Shown here: in pieces, positions 46,933-56,798 of the stretch
Position numbering within the stretch: the stretch's first letter is position 1
Layout of the letters: each line of letters starts with the position of its first letter
Notes under the pieces: model-generated
What the model saw: the letters and a program-made list of their open reading frames with translations, nothing else
Told to the model about the DNA's origin: nothing
Databases searched by the model: none
Assembly: GCA_029558535.1 (NCBI GenBank)
Contig: JAKQEK010000292.1
Location: forward strand, 39,422-103,421
Length of the DNA stretch: 64,000 nt
Direction: 5' to 3'
DNA from: Bacteroidota bacterium
GTDB lineage: Bacteria > Bacteroidota > Bacteroidia > Bacteroidales > ML635J-15
Translations under genes and position numbers: made by a program

Positions 46933-47778
46933 TTAAAACTCCAAACTAATATTATCAATTAATCGAATTTTTCCACACCAAACAGCTACACACAGTCTTA
47001 CAACTGAATTTTGAGAAAAAGAAAAAACCGGTTTCAGTGTTGTGGGATCGCAAAATGCGACATATTCGGTCTTTAAAAATGGATTTAGATTTATTTCTTC
47101 TGATATTTTATTTATTAATTTTTCAGGAGAATCATCAATTTTCATAGAATTTTTAACGCTATTTAAAACTTCAAATATTTTTGATGCATTTTTTCTTTCT
47201 TCAGCACTAAGTCTTTCATTTCTAGAGCTCATAGCTAGCCCGCTTTCTTCACGAACAGTTGCACAAGGAATAATATTTAGCGTAAGATTAGATTTGCTTA
47301 CCATTAATTTTATTATAGCTAATTGCTGAAAGTCTTTTTCTCCAAAATAACTGTTATGTGGTTTTACTATTTCAAATAATCGGTAAACAATGTCAACAAC
47401 CCCTTGAAAATGGCCAGGTCTGAATTCTCCTTCATATAATTTGTCAAGCCCGTCAAAATCCATCCGAAAACCGGTATAATTGTTATAAATATCTTCACTA
47501 TCAGGAATAAATACAAGATTACATTTTGATTTTTCAAGCATTTCCAAATCTTTTTCAATTGTAACGGGGTAATTAATAAAATCGTTTTTGTCGTTAAATT
47601 GTTTAGGATTTACAAAAATTGAGACTATGGTATAATTATTTTCTCTAACCGATTTCTCAACTAAAGAAATGTGTCCGGTGTGCAAAGCTCCCATTGTTGG
47701 TACAAATCCTATGCTTAGATTTTTCAACTCTTGTTCTCTGAACTTTATTATATCACTAACCTTTCTAATGATTTTCAT
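46933..47778 (-). CDS. panC: Pantothenate synthetase PanC
   Basis: 281 residues, the usual length. FVPTMGALHTGH with the HIGH-like ATP motif, SIFVNPKQF, and YFGEKDFQQL with the second nucleotide motif SSRN are present. It joins pantoate and beta-alanine using ATP. First gene of an operon with panD, so the beta-alanine producer and user are together; panB is not in the window. Confidence 0.96.
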   Translation of the reverse strand: MKIIRKVSDIIKFREQELKNLSIGFVPTMGALHTGHISLVEKSVRENNYTIVSIFVNPKQFNDKNDFINYPVTIEKDLEMLEKSKCNLVFIPDSEDIYNNYTGFRMDFDGLDKLYEGEFRPGHFQGVVDIVYRLFEIVKPHNSYFGEKDFQQLAIIKLMVSKSNLTLNIIPCATVREESGLAMSSRNERLSAEERKNASKIFEVLNSVKNSMKIDDSPEKLINKISEEINLNPFLKTEYVAFCDPTTLKPVFSFSQNSVVRLCVAVWCGKIRLIDNISLEF

Positions 47779-47962
47779 ACAATTTTTTTTGCGAATTTAT
47801 CAATATTTAACAGAAAGTCAATCTTTTTGTTGACTATAAAAAAAGAAAAAATATTAAAAATAATAAACGAGTTAAAAAATCGTTTATAAAGCTTGTTCGG
47901 ATATATTAAATTTTTTTTATATTTTTGTGTCCTTAAATATTTATGGATTTAGTAATTAAAAT

Positions 47963-48775
47963 ATGAAATTGAAAGTTCTGTATGTAACCCAGGAAATTAC
48001 GCCTTATTTACCTGAGACAGAAATGTCGTTAATAGGCAGGTTTTTACCGCAAGGGATACAAGAGCGTGACAGGGAGATCCGAACATTTTTACCCAAATTC
48101 GGTAGTATTAATGAAAGAAGAAATCAATTGCATGAGGTGATTAGATTAAGCGGGATGAATCTTGTTATTAATGATACCGATCATCCTTTGGTTATCAAAG
48201 TAGCTTCAATTCAGCCTGCAAGAATGCAAGTTTACTTTATTGATAACGAAGATTTTTTTAGTCGCAAATTTGCATTGTCGGAAAAAGACAGAGAATTTAA
48301 GGACAATGACGAAAGAGCAATTTTTTATTCAAGGGGTGTTATCGAAACAGTTAAAAAGCTGGGTTGGGCTCCCGATGTAATTCATTGTCATGGATGGTTT
48401 ACTGCTTTGGTACCTTTTTATATGAAGAAAATATATCGCAATGATCCATTGTTTGATAATAATTTTAAAGTTATTTATTCTGTATATAATGATGAGTTTT
48501 CTAAACCCCTAAATCCGGATTTGTCTCAAAAACTATTGGAAAATGGAGTATTCCCGGAAGATTTGGAATTACTTACTACACCGGACTGGAAGAATCTGAC
48601 TAAATTTGCAGTAGATAATGCGGATGGGATTATTCTAGGTTCGAGCAAAGTTAATAATGAGATACGTGAGTATGTCGAAACTTGTAATAAGCCATTTTTG
48701 AAACCTCAAAGTCAGGAAAATTATATTGATAAATACAATGAATTTTATGACAAACTAATAGCAAATAAATTTTAA
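47963..48775 (+). CDS. GT5-like N-terminal glycogen/starch synthase domain protein
   Basis: 270 residues. KVLYVTQEITPYLPETEMSL corresponds to the N-terminal Rossmann domain of glycogen synthases (family GT5), and DVIHCHGWFTALVPF is the conserved H..W motif of that domain. The C-terminal nucleotide-sugar domain (with the catalytic E residues) is absent, so it is unlikely to work alone as a synthase. It could be a regulator or binding protein; similar short proteins are seen in Bacteroidota. It overlaps the DUF4270 gene by one base. A weak -7 box TATTTTTG lies at 47920-47927. Confidence 0.8.
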   Translation: MKLKVLYVTQEITPYLPETEMSLIGRFLPQGIQERDREIRTFLPKFGSINERRNQLHEVIRLSGMNLVINDTDHPLVIKVASIQPARMQVYFIDNEDFFSRKFALSEKDREFKDNDERAIFYSRGVIETVKKLGWAPDVIHCHGWFTALVPFYMKKIYRNDPLFDNNFKVIYSVYNDEFSKPLNPDLSQKLLENGVFPEDLELLTTPDWKNLTKFAVDNADGIILGSSKVNNEIREYVETCNKPFLKPQSQENYIDKYNEFYDKLIANKF

Positions 48776-50037
48776 TGAAAAAAAATTCTCAATTTTACAT
48801 TTTACTGACCTCTTTTTTACTACTGTGTTTGGGTTTCTATTCATGCAATGAAGATGATTCTGAAATAGGTTTAGGAATTATCCCTGGAAGTGATAAAATA
48901 CTATTATTTAAAGATACGATTGGCGTTGATTGTTATACTGTAAGAGATGATAATATTTCAACTGATGAAAGAACGTTATCGCCTTTAGGTTCTTATAATG
49001 ACCCGATATTTGGTTTCTCAAAAGCCAGTTTTGTTTGTCAGGCTAGAATTTCATCAAATAATGTTAATTTTGATACAGTTCAGGTAATTAATTCATTAAA
49101 GTTGCATCTGAAATACACCTCTTTCTATGGCGATCCCTCTGCTACGCAAATGGTAAATGTTTACAGATTGAAAAAGGATATTTATATTGATTCAGTATAT
49201 TATTCTGAATTTTCTTTGGCACCATCAGAATATGAAATTTTATGCTCAACGCCTATGAGTTTCAATGAGGCAGATAGTATTATGACTATTGAATTGCCTT
49301 TATCCCTTGCGGAAAGTTTTGTGAATGATGCAAATTCATCACATTTTGTTGATAATACTACATTTATCGATTTCTTTAAAGGATTTTATATTACAACCGA
49401 TAATTTAACAACAGGGGGTTGTATTTTTAGCCTGAATCTTGTTGACGCGAATTCTAAAATGGCATTGTATTACAACGATTCTGCTGTTTATAATTTTTAT
49501 ATAAATTCAAAATCAGCAATTATTAATATGTTTGAACATGATTACAGTTCTGCTTTGCCTGAGATTCAGGAAGCATTAAACGATACTACTGCACTGTATG
49601 ATTATTGCTACGTACAAAGTATGGGAGGTCTGAAAACAAAAATAAAATTTCCGGATTTACAAACACTTTTTGATTCAACAAATATTGTAATTAATAAAGC
49701 TCAGTTGAAAATTACTATTAAATCCGGAACAGACGAAGATTTATTTTCGCCTCCTCCCAAAATGACTTTAGTCGCAATTCTTGAAAGTGGCAAATACGAT
49801 TTTATTACTGACTATAAGGTAAATAATTTGTATTTTGGAGGCAGCTTATTATCTGATGAATATACATATATTTTTAACATTCCTTTCCATATTCAGGAGT
49901 TGATAAATGGGAATGATGACTATGGAATATATTTATTTGCAGTTGATAACAGGACCAAACCATATCGTTCCGTAATACATGCAAATGATAATTCGGACAA
50001 GAGTATGAAACTTGAATTGTATTATTCTAAATATTAG
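48775..50037 (+). CDS. DUF4270 family lipoprotein
   Basis: 420 residues. Signal with lipobox FYSC (Cys24), then Asn-Glu-Asp-Asp, an acidic stretch that suits a surface-exposed lipoprotein. IGLGIIPGSDKI and the beta-rich body, ending RSVIHANDNSDKSMKLELYYSKY in substance (C-terminal beta strands), match DUF4270. Function is unknown. It begins on the stop of the GT5-like gene and is six bases before glmS. Confidence 0.88.
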   Translation: MKKNSQFYILLTSFLLLCLGFYSCNEDDSEIGLGIIPGSDKILLFKDTIGVDCYTVRDDNISTDERTLSPLGSYNDPIFGFSKASFVCQARISSNNVNFDTVQVINSLKLHLKYTSFYGDPSATQMVNVYRLKKDIYIDSVYYSEFSLAPSEYEILCSTPMSFNEADSIMTIELPLSLAESFVNDANSSHFVDNTTFIDFFKGFYITTDNLTTGGCIFSLNLVDANSKMALYYNDSAVYNFYINSKSAIINMFEHDYSSALPEIQEALNDTTALYDYCYVQSMGGLKTKIKFPDLQTLFDSTNIVINKAQLKITIKSGTDEDLFSPPPKMTLVAILESGKYDFITDYKVNNLYFGGSLLSDEYTYIFNIPFHIQELINGNDDYGIYLFAVDNRTKPYRSVIHANDNSDKSMKLELYYSKY

Positions 50038-50043
50038 TTATTT

Positions 50044-51894
50044 ATGTGTGGAATAGTTGGTTATATAGGTAAAAGGCAGGCTTGCGAAGTGCTGATAAAA
50101 GGTCTAAAAAGACTTGAGTACAGAGGCTACGATTCGGCAGGAGTTGCTTTTAGTGGGGATAGTTTCAGGATATACAAATGCAAAGGAAAGGTGTCTGATC
50201 TTGAAGAGCAATTAAAAGATAAAAATATAAATGGCTGTATGGGGATGGGGCATACACGCTGGGCAACACACGGCGAACCTACTAATAACAACGCTCATCC
50301 TCATCAGTCTATGAATGGGAAATTTGTAATAATTCATAATGGGATTATTGAAAATTATGCTAAACTAAAATCAGGTCTCGAAAAGGAAGGGTATAAATTT
50401 GCAAGTGAAACAGATACTGAAGTGCTGGCAAATCTGATTGAATATGTTTATTTACATAATCAGAATAATGGAGATTCTCTAAGTTGTGTAGATGCTGTGC
50501 GAGTTGCACTTAATATGGTTGAGGGAGCTTATGGACTTGTTATCATGAGCGAAGATAATCCTGAAAAGTTAATTGCTGCACGTAAAGGGAGTCCACTTGT
50601 CATTGGTATTGGAAGGGGTGAATATTTTATTGCTTCTGATGCTACTCCGATTATTGAATATACAAATAGTGTTATATATCTTAACGATGATGATATAGCT
50701 GTAATTGGACTGGACGGTCTTAATCTTACTAATCTCAAGAAAGTAAAACAGATACCCAATATCAAAAAAATTGACCTTAAGCTTGACGAAATTGAGAAAA
50801 ACGGATTCGAGCATTATATGCTTAAAGAAATTTATGAGCAACCGCGTGCTATACGAGATACATATAGAGGAAGGCTTAATTTTGAATCAAAATATCTTAA
50901 ATTAGGCGGATTACATAACGTATTTAGTGAGCTTAAAGAGGCAAAAAGAATAATGATTATTGCCTGTGGTACCAGTTGGCATGCAGGTTTGGTCGGAGAA
51001 TACTTGTTTGAAGAATTTACAAGAATACCTACAGAGGTTGAATATGCATCTGAATTTAGATACAGGAATCCTGTAATTAATAAAGGTGACTTAGTTATTG
51101 CAATTAGTCAAAGTGGCGAAACAGCAGATACTTTAGCTGCAATTCAACTGGCAAAAAAAGCAGGAGCAATTGTTATTGGTATTTGTAATGTTGTTGGGTC
51201 AAGTATTCCTCGCGAAACTATTGCCGGAGTTTATACACATGCCGGTCCTGAAATTGGGGTGGCATCTACTAAGGCTTTTACAGCTCAAGTTACCGTGCTA
51301 ACTATGATGGCAATGGCAATTGGACAGGCTAATCAAGGTCTAACCGAAAAAGAATTTGAAGATTTAATAGGTGAATTATATGCAATTCCTGATAAGATTG
51401 AAAAAATCCTAAATACTTCAAATCATATTAAAGACATTGCCGAAAAAATAAAGGATTCAACAAACAGTTTATATCTTGGAAGAGGTTATCTTTTCCCTGT
51501 AGCTTTAGAAGGGGCATTAAAGTTAAAAGAAATATCTTACATACATGCTGAAGGATACCCTGCTGCAGAAATGAAACATGGCCCGATAGCTCTTATTGAC
51601 GAAAAGATGCCTGTAATTGTTTTAGCAACAAAAGATCATTCATACGACAAAATTGTATCAAACATACAGGAGGTAAAAGCACGTAAGGGATGTATTATTG
51701 CAATAGTAACTGAAGGTGATACTACAATAAAGGAAATGGCAGATTATGTTATCGAGGTACCACAGTCCGATTTTGCATTGGCACCATTACTTACTGTTGT
51801 TCCCTTGCAATTGCTTTCTTATTATATCGCCGTTTATAGAGGTTGCAATGTAGATCAACCGAGAAATCTTGCAAAATCAGTTACTGTTGAATAA
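50044..51894 (+). CDS. glmS: Glucosamine-fructose-6-phosphate aminotransferase GlmS
   Basis: 616 residues. It begins MCGIVGYIG with the N-terminal cysteine nucleophile of the glutaminase domain (Cys2). Two SIS domains follow with SQSGETADT and the typical C-terminal DQPRNLAKSVTVE, which closes the active site. It makes glucosamine 6-phosphate for peptidoglycan and lipopolysaccharide. No glmS ribozyme is expected or seen in this phylum. It sits between DUF4270 and porW in one run of genes. Confidence 0.97.
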   Translation: MCGIVGYIGKRQACEVLIKGLKRLEYRGYDSAGVAFSGDSFRIYKCKGKVSDLEEQLKDKNINGCMGMGHTRWATHGEPTNNNAHPHQSMNGKFVIIHNGIIENYAKLKSGLEKEGYKFASETDTEVLANLIEYVYLHNQNNGDSLSCVDAVRVALNMVEGAYGLVIMSEDNPEKLIAARKGSPLVIGIGRGEYFIASDATPIIEYTNSVIYLNDDDIAVIGLDGLNLTNLKKVKQIPNIKKIDLKLDEIEKNGFEHYMLKEIYEQPRAIRDTYRGRLNFESKYLKLGGLHNVFSELKEAKRIMIIACGTSWHAGLVGEYLFEEFTRIPTEVEYASEFRYRNPVINKGDLVIAISQSGETADTLAAIQLAKKAGAIVIGICNVVGSSIPRETIAGVYTHAGPEIGVASTKAFTAQVTVLTMMAMAIGQANQGLTEKEFEDLIGELYAIPDKIEKILNTSNHIKDIAEKIKDSTNSLYLGRGYLFPVALEGALKLKEISYIHAEGYPAAEMKHGPIALIDEKMPVIVLATKDHSYDKIVSNIQEVKARKGCIIAIVTEGDTTIKEMADYVIEVPQSDFALAPLLTVVPLQLLSYYIAVYRGCNVDQPRNLAKSVTVE

Positions 51895-51956
51895 TCTTTT
51901 GGTTAAATATAATAAAGTAGATAAAATTTAGTTATCAAAGCAATAAAGAAGAAAAA

Positions 51957-54662
51957 TTGAAAACAAAGAGCATAATTTTTATTTTAATTATTATACTGAT
52001 TATTTTCAGTGCATGTTCTGTTGAAAAAAACACTTCAACCAGTCGTGCATACCATAATGTAACACTAAAATATAATATATATTTTAATGCTAACGAAGCA
52101 TATAAGAGAGGTATAAATCGAATTGTATCACAGAATACAGATAACTACAATGAAATTTTACCTGTTTTTATTGACAGTAAAGAGGAATTTGCAGGCTCAG
52201 CCGGAGGCGAAATGGATAAGGCCATTCAGAAATCGTCTAAAGGGATCAAGATACATTCTATTACAAAAAAGCCTGAAATGAAAAATTCGGGTCAAATGAC
52301 AAAGAAAGATAAAGAATTTTTTGATCAGAAAGAATTTAACAAATGGATAGACGATTGTTATTTGTTAATGGGGAAAGCTTATTTTATTAAACGTGATTAC
52401 ACTCAGGCAAGACATAATTTTGATTATTTGGTTAGGATATTCCCTAATTTGGAAAGCAGGCATTATGCTAACTTATATCTGGCAAGAACATTTGCCGAAA
52501 GTGGCGATTATAAATCAGCCAAAGAAATGCTTGATTTTATTGAGGCTCAAAAGGATCTCCCTAAAAAACTTAAAGGATTATACTCTGTTATATATGCAGA
52601 TTTTTTACTAAAACAAAAACTTTACGAGGACGCTATTCCAAAGCTTTTAATTGCCATAAAAAATACAAAGAAGAAAAAAGATAAGTTGAGATATACTTAT
52701 ATACTCGCTCAGCTTTATGAAAAAACAGGCAATTTGACAAAAGCCTCTGAAATGTATGAGATAGTTTCAAAGAAAAACAGTTCTTATGAGATGGAATTCA
52801 ACGCTAAAATTAACATGGCGAAGTGTTTTGTAGATCAGGGAAAGAGCAGTAAAGATATTCGTAAAACTTTGAAAAAAATGCTAAGAGATGATAAAAATAT
52901 AGAATATTTGGATCAGATATATTTTGCGATTGCTGAAATTGATGCCAGAGCAAACAATATAAACGAAGCGATTACAAATTATAAGTTGTCATCTTCTTCC
53001 AGCATGGGAAATGATTATCAAAAAGCTATTTCTTGCCTTAAGTTAGGCGAAATTTACTTTGCAAGAAATGATTATAAAAATGCTCAGATATATTACGATA
53101 CTTGTATGGCATTTTTACCCGTTACTTACGAAAATTATCAAAAAGTCAGAACAAATTCTTCATACCTGAATGAATTAGTGAGTTTTACAAGTGTTGTTGA
53201 ATTTGAAGATAGTGTTCAAAAGCTAGCTAGAATGTCTGATAAAGAACGGAATAAAATTATTGATGATATTATAGCGGATTTGATTGAACAAGAAAGAATT
53301 CAAAGAGAGCTTGAGCAACAGGAAAATGTTAATTCGATGCTGTTTGATCAGCAAAGAGGGAATACAAGAAATAATGTAAATGCTCCGGCCGGAGGTAAAT
53401 GGTATTTTTATAATCCATCTCAATTAAGTTTTGGAAAAAACGAGTTTACAAAGAAATGGGGTAGTCGTAAAAATGAAGATAACTGGAGAAGAAAAAATAA
53501 AGCTATTGCCGATTTTGCTTCAGATGATTTAAGTAATAATGCTGACAGTGCATCAGGAACGTCTGCCCCAAGGCTCACTAATGTAAAAGACAGGGCTTAT
53601 TATTTACAAGATATTCCTCTTACAGATTCGGCTATGAATGCATCAAACGATAGGATTGCAATGTCGTTATTTAACGTTGGGAGAGTATATAAAGAGAGGT
53701 TTTCGGACTATAGACGAGCTATTGAAGCATATGAAGATTTAAATAACCGATATCCGAACAATGAGTATTTATTGTTATCATATTACAATTTGTATTTATT
53801 GAATAAGCTAATAGGAAATGACACGGAGACAGAGAAATACAAAAATCTTGTCATATCAAAATTCCCTGAGACAAATTATGCCAAGCTATTGCAAAATCCA
53901 AATTATATACAGGAATTGGATAATAAGCGCAGACAAGATGAACAGTTATATATTGAAACTTATGATAACTACATGAAAGCCAAATATGAAAAGGTAAGTT
54001 CTGTTGCCGAAACCTTCATTGTAAATAATCCTGATAATGATCTTATTCCAAATTTCGATTTTTTACGTGTTTTATGTGTCGGCAGAACATCGGATTTGGA
54101 TGTGTTTAAAGGTGAATTAGTCGGTTTTATGCAGAAATATGCTTATCACGAGTTAGCAGGAGCTGCTGAGAATATTTTGCAGTATTTTGGTACAACAGAT
54201 ATTCAGGCTTTGATTGCTGATCTGCAGTCTCGACCTGAAACAGTAGTAGAAAACACTACAATAGGAAAAGATTCTCTTGGAATAGAAGTCATATCTGAAG
54301 CTTATGTTTTTGATGAGTTAGCGGAGCATTATTATATAATTTATGTAAAATCTGCAGATGTTGATATTAAGCGTATTAGTTTTGAAATTCGAAATTTTAA
54401 CATTTTTAATTTCAGTATGAGAACTTTTAATGTAATAAATAATCCATTTGATAGTAATTTTGAATTAATCTCCGTAAGATCCTTTAAAAACCAAAGACAG
54501 TCGGTGAATTATTCCAAAATGATTGCCAATAGCGATGATGTGTTTTCAAAGTTGAAAAATACTGATTATAAAGTTTTTGTAATTTCTACTGAGAATTTTG
54601 TGAAATTGCAGAAAAATAAGAACATTGCTGAATACCTTAAATTTTATCAGGAACACTATTAA
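51957..54662 (+). CDS. porW: T9SS-associated TPR lipoprotein PorW/SprE
   Basis: 901 residues, started at TTG. That is the only possible start before the signal: a stop lies four codons upstream and no in-frame ATG precedes the lipobox FSAC (Cys20). SVEKNTSTSRAYHNVTLKYN and YFNANEAYKRG near residues 21-60 are typical of PorW/SprE. Tetratricopeptide-like helices fill about 120-430 and 590-700. PorW links the T9SS translocon at the outer membrane to the rest of the machine. porX follows after 33 bases. Confidence 0.92.
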   Translation: MKTKSIIFILIIILIIFSACSVEKNTSTSRAYHNVTLKYNIYFNANEAYKRGINRIVSQNTDNYNEILPVFIDSKEEFAGSAGGEMDKAIQKSSKGIKIHSITKKPEMKNSGQMTKKDKEFFDQKEFNKWIDDCYLLMGKAYFIKRDYTQARHNFDYLVRIFPNLESRHYANLYLARTFAESGDYKSAKEMLDFIEAQKDLPKKLKGLYSVIYADFLLKQKLYEDAIPKLLIAIKNTKKKKDKLRYTYILAQLYEKTGNLTKASEMYEIVSKKNSSYEMEFNAKINMAKCFVDQGKSSKDIRKTLKKMLRDDKNIEYLDQIYFAIAEIDARANNINEAITNYKLSSSSSMGNDYQKAISCLKLGEIYFARNDYKNAQIYYDTCMAFLPVTYENYQKVRTNSSYLNELVSFTSVVEFEDSVQKLARMSDKERNKIIDDIIADLIEQERIQRELEQQENVNSMLFDQQRGNTRNNVNAPAGGKWYFYNPSQLSFGKNEFTKKWGSRKNEDNWRRKNKAIADFASDDLSNNADSASGTSAPRLTNVKDRAYYLQDIPLTDSAMNASNDRIAMSLFNVGRVYKERFSDYRRAIEAYEDLNNRYPNNEYLLLSYYNLYLLNKLIGNDTETEKYKNLVISKFPETNYAKLLQNPNYIQELDNKRRQDEQLYIETYDNYMKAKYEKVSSVAETFIVNNPDNDLIPNFDFLRVLCVGRTSDLDVFKGELVGFMQKYAYHELAGAAENILQYFGTTDIQALIADLQSRPETVVENTTIGKDSLGIEVISEAYVFDELAEHYYIIYVKSADVDIKRISFEIRNFNIFNFSMRTFNVINNPFDSNFELISVRSFKNQRQSVNYSKMIANSDDVFSKLKNTDYKVFVISTENFVKLQKNKNIAEYLKFYQEHY

Positions 54663-54695
54663 TAAATCATTTATACCTATTTTATATTTCTGCCT

Positions 54696-56249
54696 GTGAA
54701 AAAGATAAAGATATTATGGACAGATGATGAGATTGACTTACTTAAACCTCATGTTATTTTTCTTGAACAAAAAGGCTATTTGGTTGATACTGCAACAAAT
54801 GGTTCTGATGCAATAAGTCTAGTTGGGAAAGAAGATTATGATATTATTTTTCTGGACGAAAATATGCCTGGTTTAAGTGGTTTAGAAACTTTAAGCAAAA
54901 TAAAAAACATTTCTCCTCACGTACCGGTAATAATGATTACTAAAAGCGAAGAGGAAAATATCATGGACGAGGCGATAGGTTCCAAAATAAATGATTATCT
55001 TATTAAACCGGTTAACCCTAATCAAATCTTACTTGCAATAAAGAAAAATATTGATAAAGATAGATTGATAACACAAAAAACAACTTCTGCATACCAATCT
55101 CAGTTTATGAAGCTGGGAATGGAAATTAATGATAGTTTGAGTTATAAAGATTGGTATGAGATATACCGAAAACTGACTTATTGGGAATTAGAGTTGGGTG
55201 CCTCAAAAGATAATACAATGGATGAGGTATTGACTATGCAGCAGAATGAGGCCAATATTAGTTTTTCTAAATTCATTAAACGTGAATATACCTCATGGTT
55301 TGAGCCAAAAAGTACAGATAAACCCTTACTCTCACCCGGTTTACTAAAGGACAAAGTATTTCCACTTTTAAAAGATGGGAAAAAGGTTGTATTTCTTTTA
55401 ATGGATAATTTACGATATGATCAATGGAAAAGTCTTGAACCTCTCCTAAATCAATATTATACAGTTACAGAAGAAGAATTGTATTATTCTATTTTACCTA
55501 CATCTACGCAGTATTCGAGGAATTCTATTTTTTCGGGTTTAATGCCTTCAGAAATAAATAAATTGTATCCGGATTTATGGAAAAATGATGATGAGGAAGG
55601 CGGGAAGAATTTATATGAAGAAGAAATGTTAAAGTCATTCATGGCAAGATATAATGTGAAAACAGGATTGTATTATGAAAAAATAACTGATGTAAAGTTT
55701 TGTAAAAAGATTACAGATAATGTAAAATCTATTTTAAATAATCAATTTGTTTCTATTGTGGTTAATTTTGTTGATGCCTTATCCCACGCCAGAACAGACC
55801 AGAAAATGATGAGAGAATTGGCAAACACTACTTCTGCCTATCGAGCGATAACAAAATCGTGGTTTGAGTTTTCTCCGTTGTTTGACATGTTGAAAGCCTT
55901 TTCTGAAAATGATATTTATTTATTTATTAGTACAGATCATGGTAGTATCCAAGTAAATAATCCTGTTAAAATTGTTGGAGACAGAGCCACAACAACAAAT
56001 TTAAGATACAAGCAAGGAAGAAACCTTAATTATAATAAAAAAGAAGTTTTCGAAATACTAAACCCGCAAGAAGCCTTTTTGCCAAAAACAAATATTAGTT
56101 CAACATACGTATTTGCCTATGGAACCGATTTTTTTGCATATCCCAACAACTTTAATCATTATGTAAAGTATTATAAAGATACTTTTCAGCATGGAGGAAT
56201 TTCAATGCAGGAAATGATTATTCCGGCTATAACATTAAAATCAAAGTAA
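54696..56249 (+). CDS. porX: T9SS regulator PorX: response regulator with PglZ domain
   Basis: 517 residues, started at GTG; no ATG is available in frame after the upstream stop. Residues 1-120 are a receiver domain with DDE at 10-12, phospho-acceptor Asp54 (FLDENMPG) and a KP lysine. A helical linker leads to a PglZ/alkaline-phosphatase-like domain with FLLMDNLRYDQW, a TQYSRN nucleophile threonine, STDHG and QHGG metal ligands. Known PorX proteins bind Zn and cleave oligonucleotides, and they control T9SS output rather than binding DNA directly. Cotranscribed with porW and tsaE (two bases apart). Confidence 0.95.
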   Translation: MKKIKILWTDDEIDLLKPHVIFLEQKGYLVDTATNGSDAISLVGKEDYDIIFLDENMPGLSGLETLSKIKNISPHVPVIMITKSEEENIMDEAIGSKINDYLIKPVNPNQILLAIKKNIDKDRLITQKTTSAYQSQFMKLGMEINDSLSYKDWYEIYRKLTYWELELGASKDNTMDEVLTMQQNEANISFSKFIKREYTSWFEPKSTDKPLLSPGLLKDKVFPLLKDGKKVVFLLMDNLRYDQWKSLEPLLNQYYTVTEEELYYSILPTSTQYSRNSIFSGLMPSEINKLYPDLWKNDDEEGGKNLYEEEMLKSFMARYNVKTGLYYEKITDVKFCKKITDNVKSILNNQFVSIVVNFVDALSHARTDQKMMRELANTTSAYRAITKSWFEFSPLFDMLKAFSENDIYLFISTDHGSIQVNNPVKIVGDRATTTNLRYKQGRNLNYNKKEVFEILNPQEAFLPKTNISSTYVFAYGTDFFAYPNNFNHYVKYYKDTFQHGGISMQEMIIPAITLKSK

Positions 56250-56250
56250 G

Positions 56251-56664
56251 ATGCCTAATATCATAGTTAATTCTCTTGGCGATTTATCAAATGCTGCTGA
56301 ATTATTTTGCAAGTCGATTGGAAAAGATAGAATATTTGCATTTTATGGAAATATGGGTGCGGGTAAAACAACCTTTATAAAAGAAATTTGTAGTAATCTT
56401 GGAGTTGTTCAGGATGTAACAAGCCCAAGCTTTAGTATTGTAAACGAATACATCTGTAAAAAATATCCTGTGATATTTCATTTCGATTTTTATCGTATCG
56501 AAAAGACGTCTGAAATTTATGATATTGGATTTGAGGAATATCTTATACAAAATGCACTCATATTTATTGAATGGCCCGAAAAATTAGGTGAATTATTGCC
56601 AATAGATTCTGTGTCAGTAAAAATTTTACAATCCGAAAATTTAACAAGAAATATCATCTGGTAG
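56251..56664 (+). CDS. tsaE: tRNA threonylcarbamoyladenosine biosynthesis ATPase TsaE
   Basis: 137 residues, normal length. Walker A GNMGAGKTTF near residue 33, SPSFSIVNEY and FHFDFYR (family hallmarks), and a C-terminal WPEKLGELLP. TsaE recycles the TsaBD complex in t6A37 modification of ANN-decoding tRNAs. It starts two bases after porX, a pairing often seen in Bacteroidota without a clear functional reason. Confidence 0.95.
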   Translation: MPNIIVNSLGDLSNAAELFCKSIGKDRIFAFYGNMGAGKTTFIKEICSNLGVVQDVTSPSFSIVNEYICKKYPVIFHFDFYRIEKTSEIYDIGFEEYLIQNALIFIEWPEKLGELLPIDSVSVKILQSENLTRNIIW

Positions 56665-56798
56665 TAAAATTTTAGCGAATAATATTAGTTAATTATAGTT
56701 TTATATTGATAAATTGTAATATTCTCTTGCAACTTAAAATTTTATTAATAAATTTGTGATGATATTTTTATAAATAAGGGTTGTTGGGTTAAGTATTT

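Noticed and set aside
50044..50100. glmS ribozyme or riboswitch upstream of glmS
   Set aside because: Only six bases separate glmS from the preceding gene; there is no room for one.
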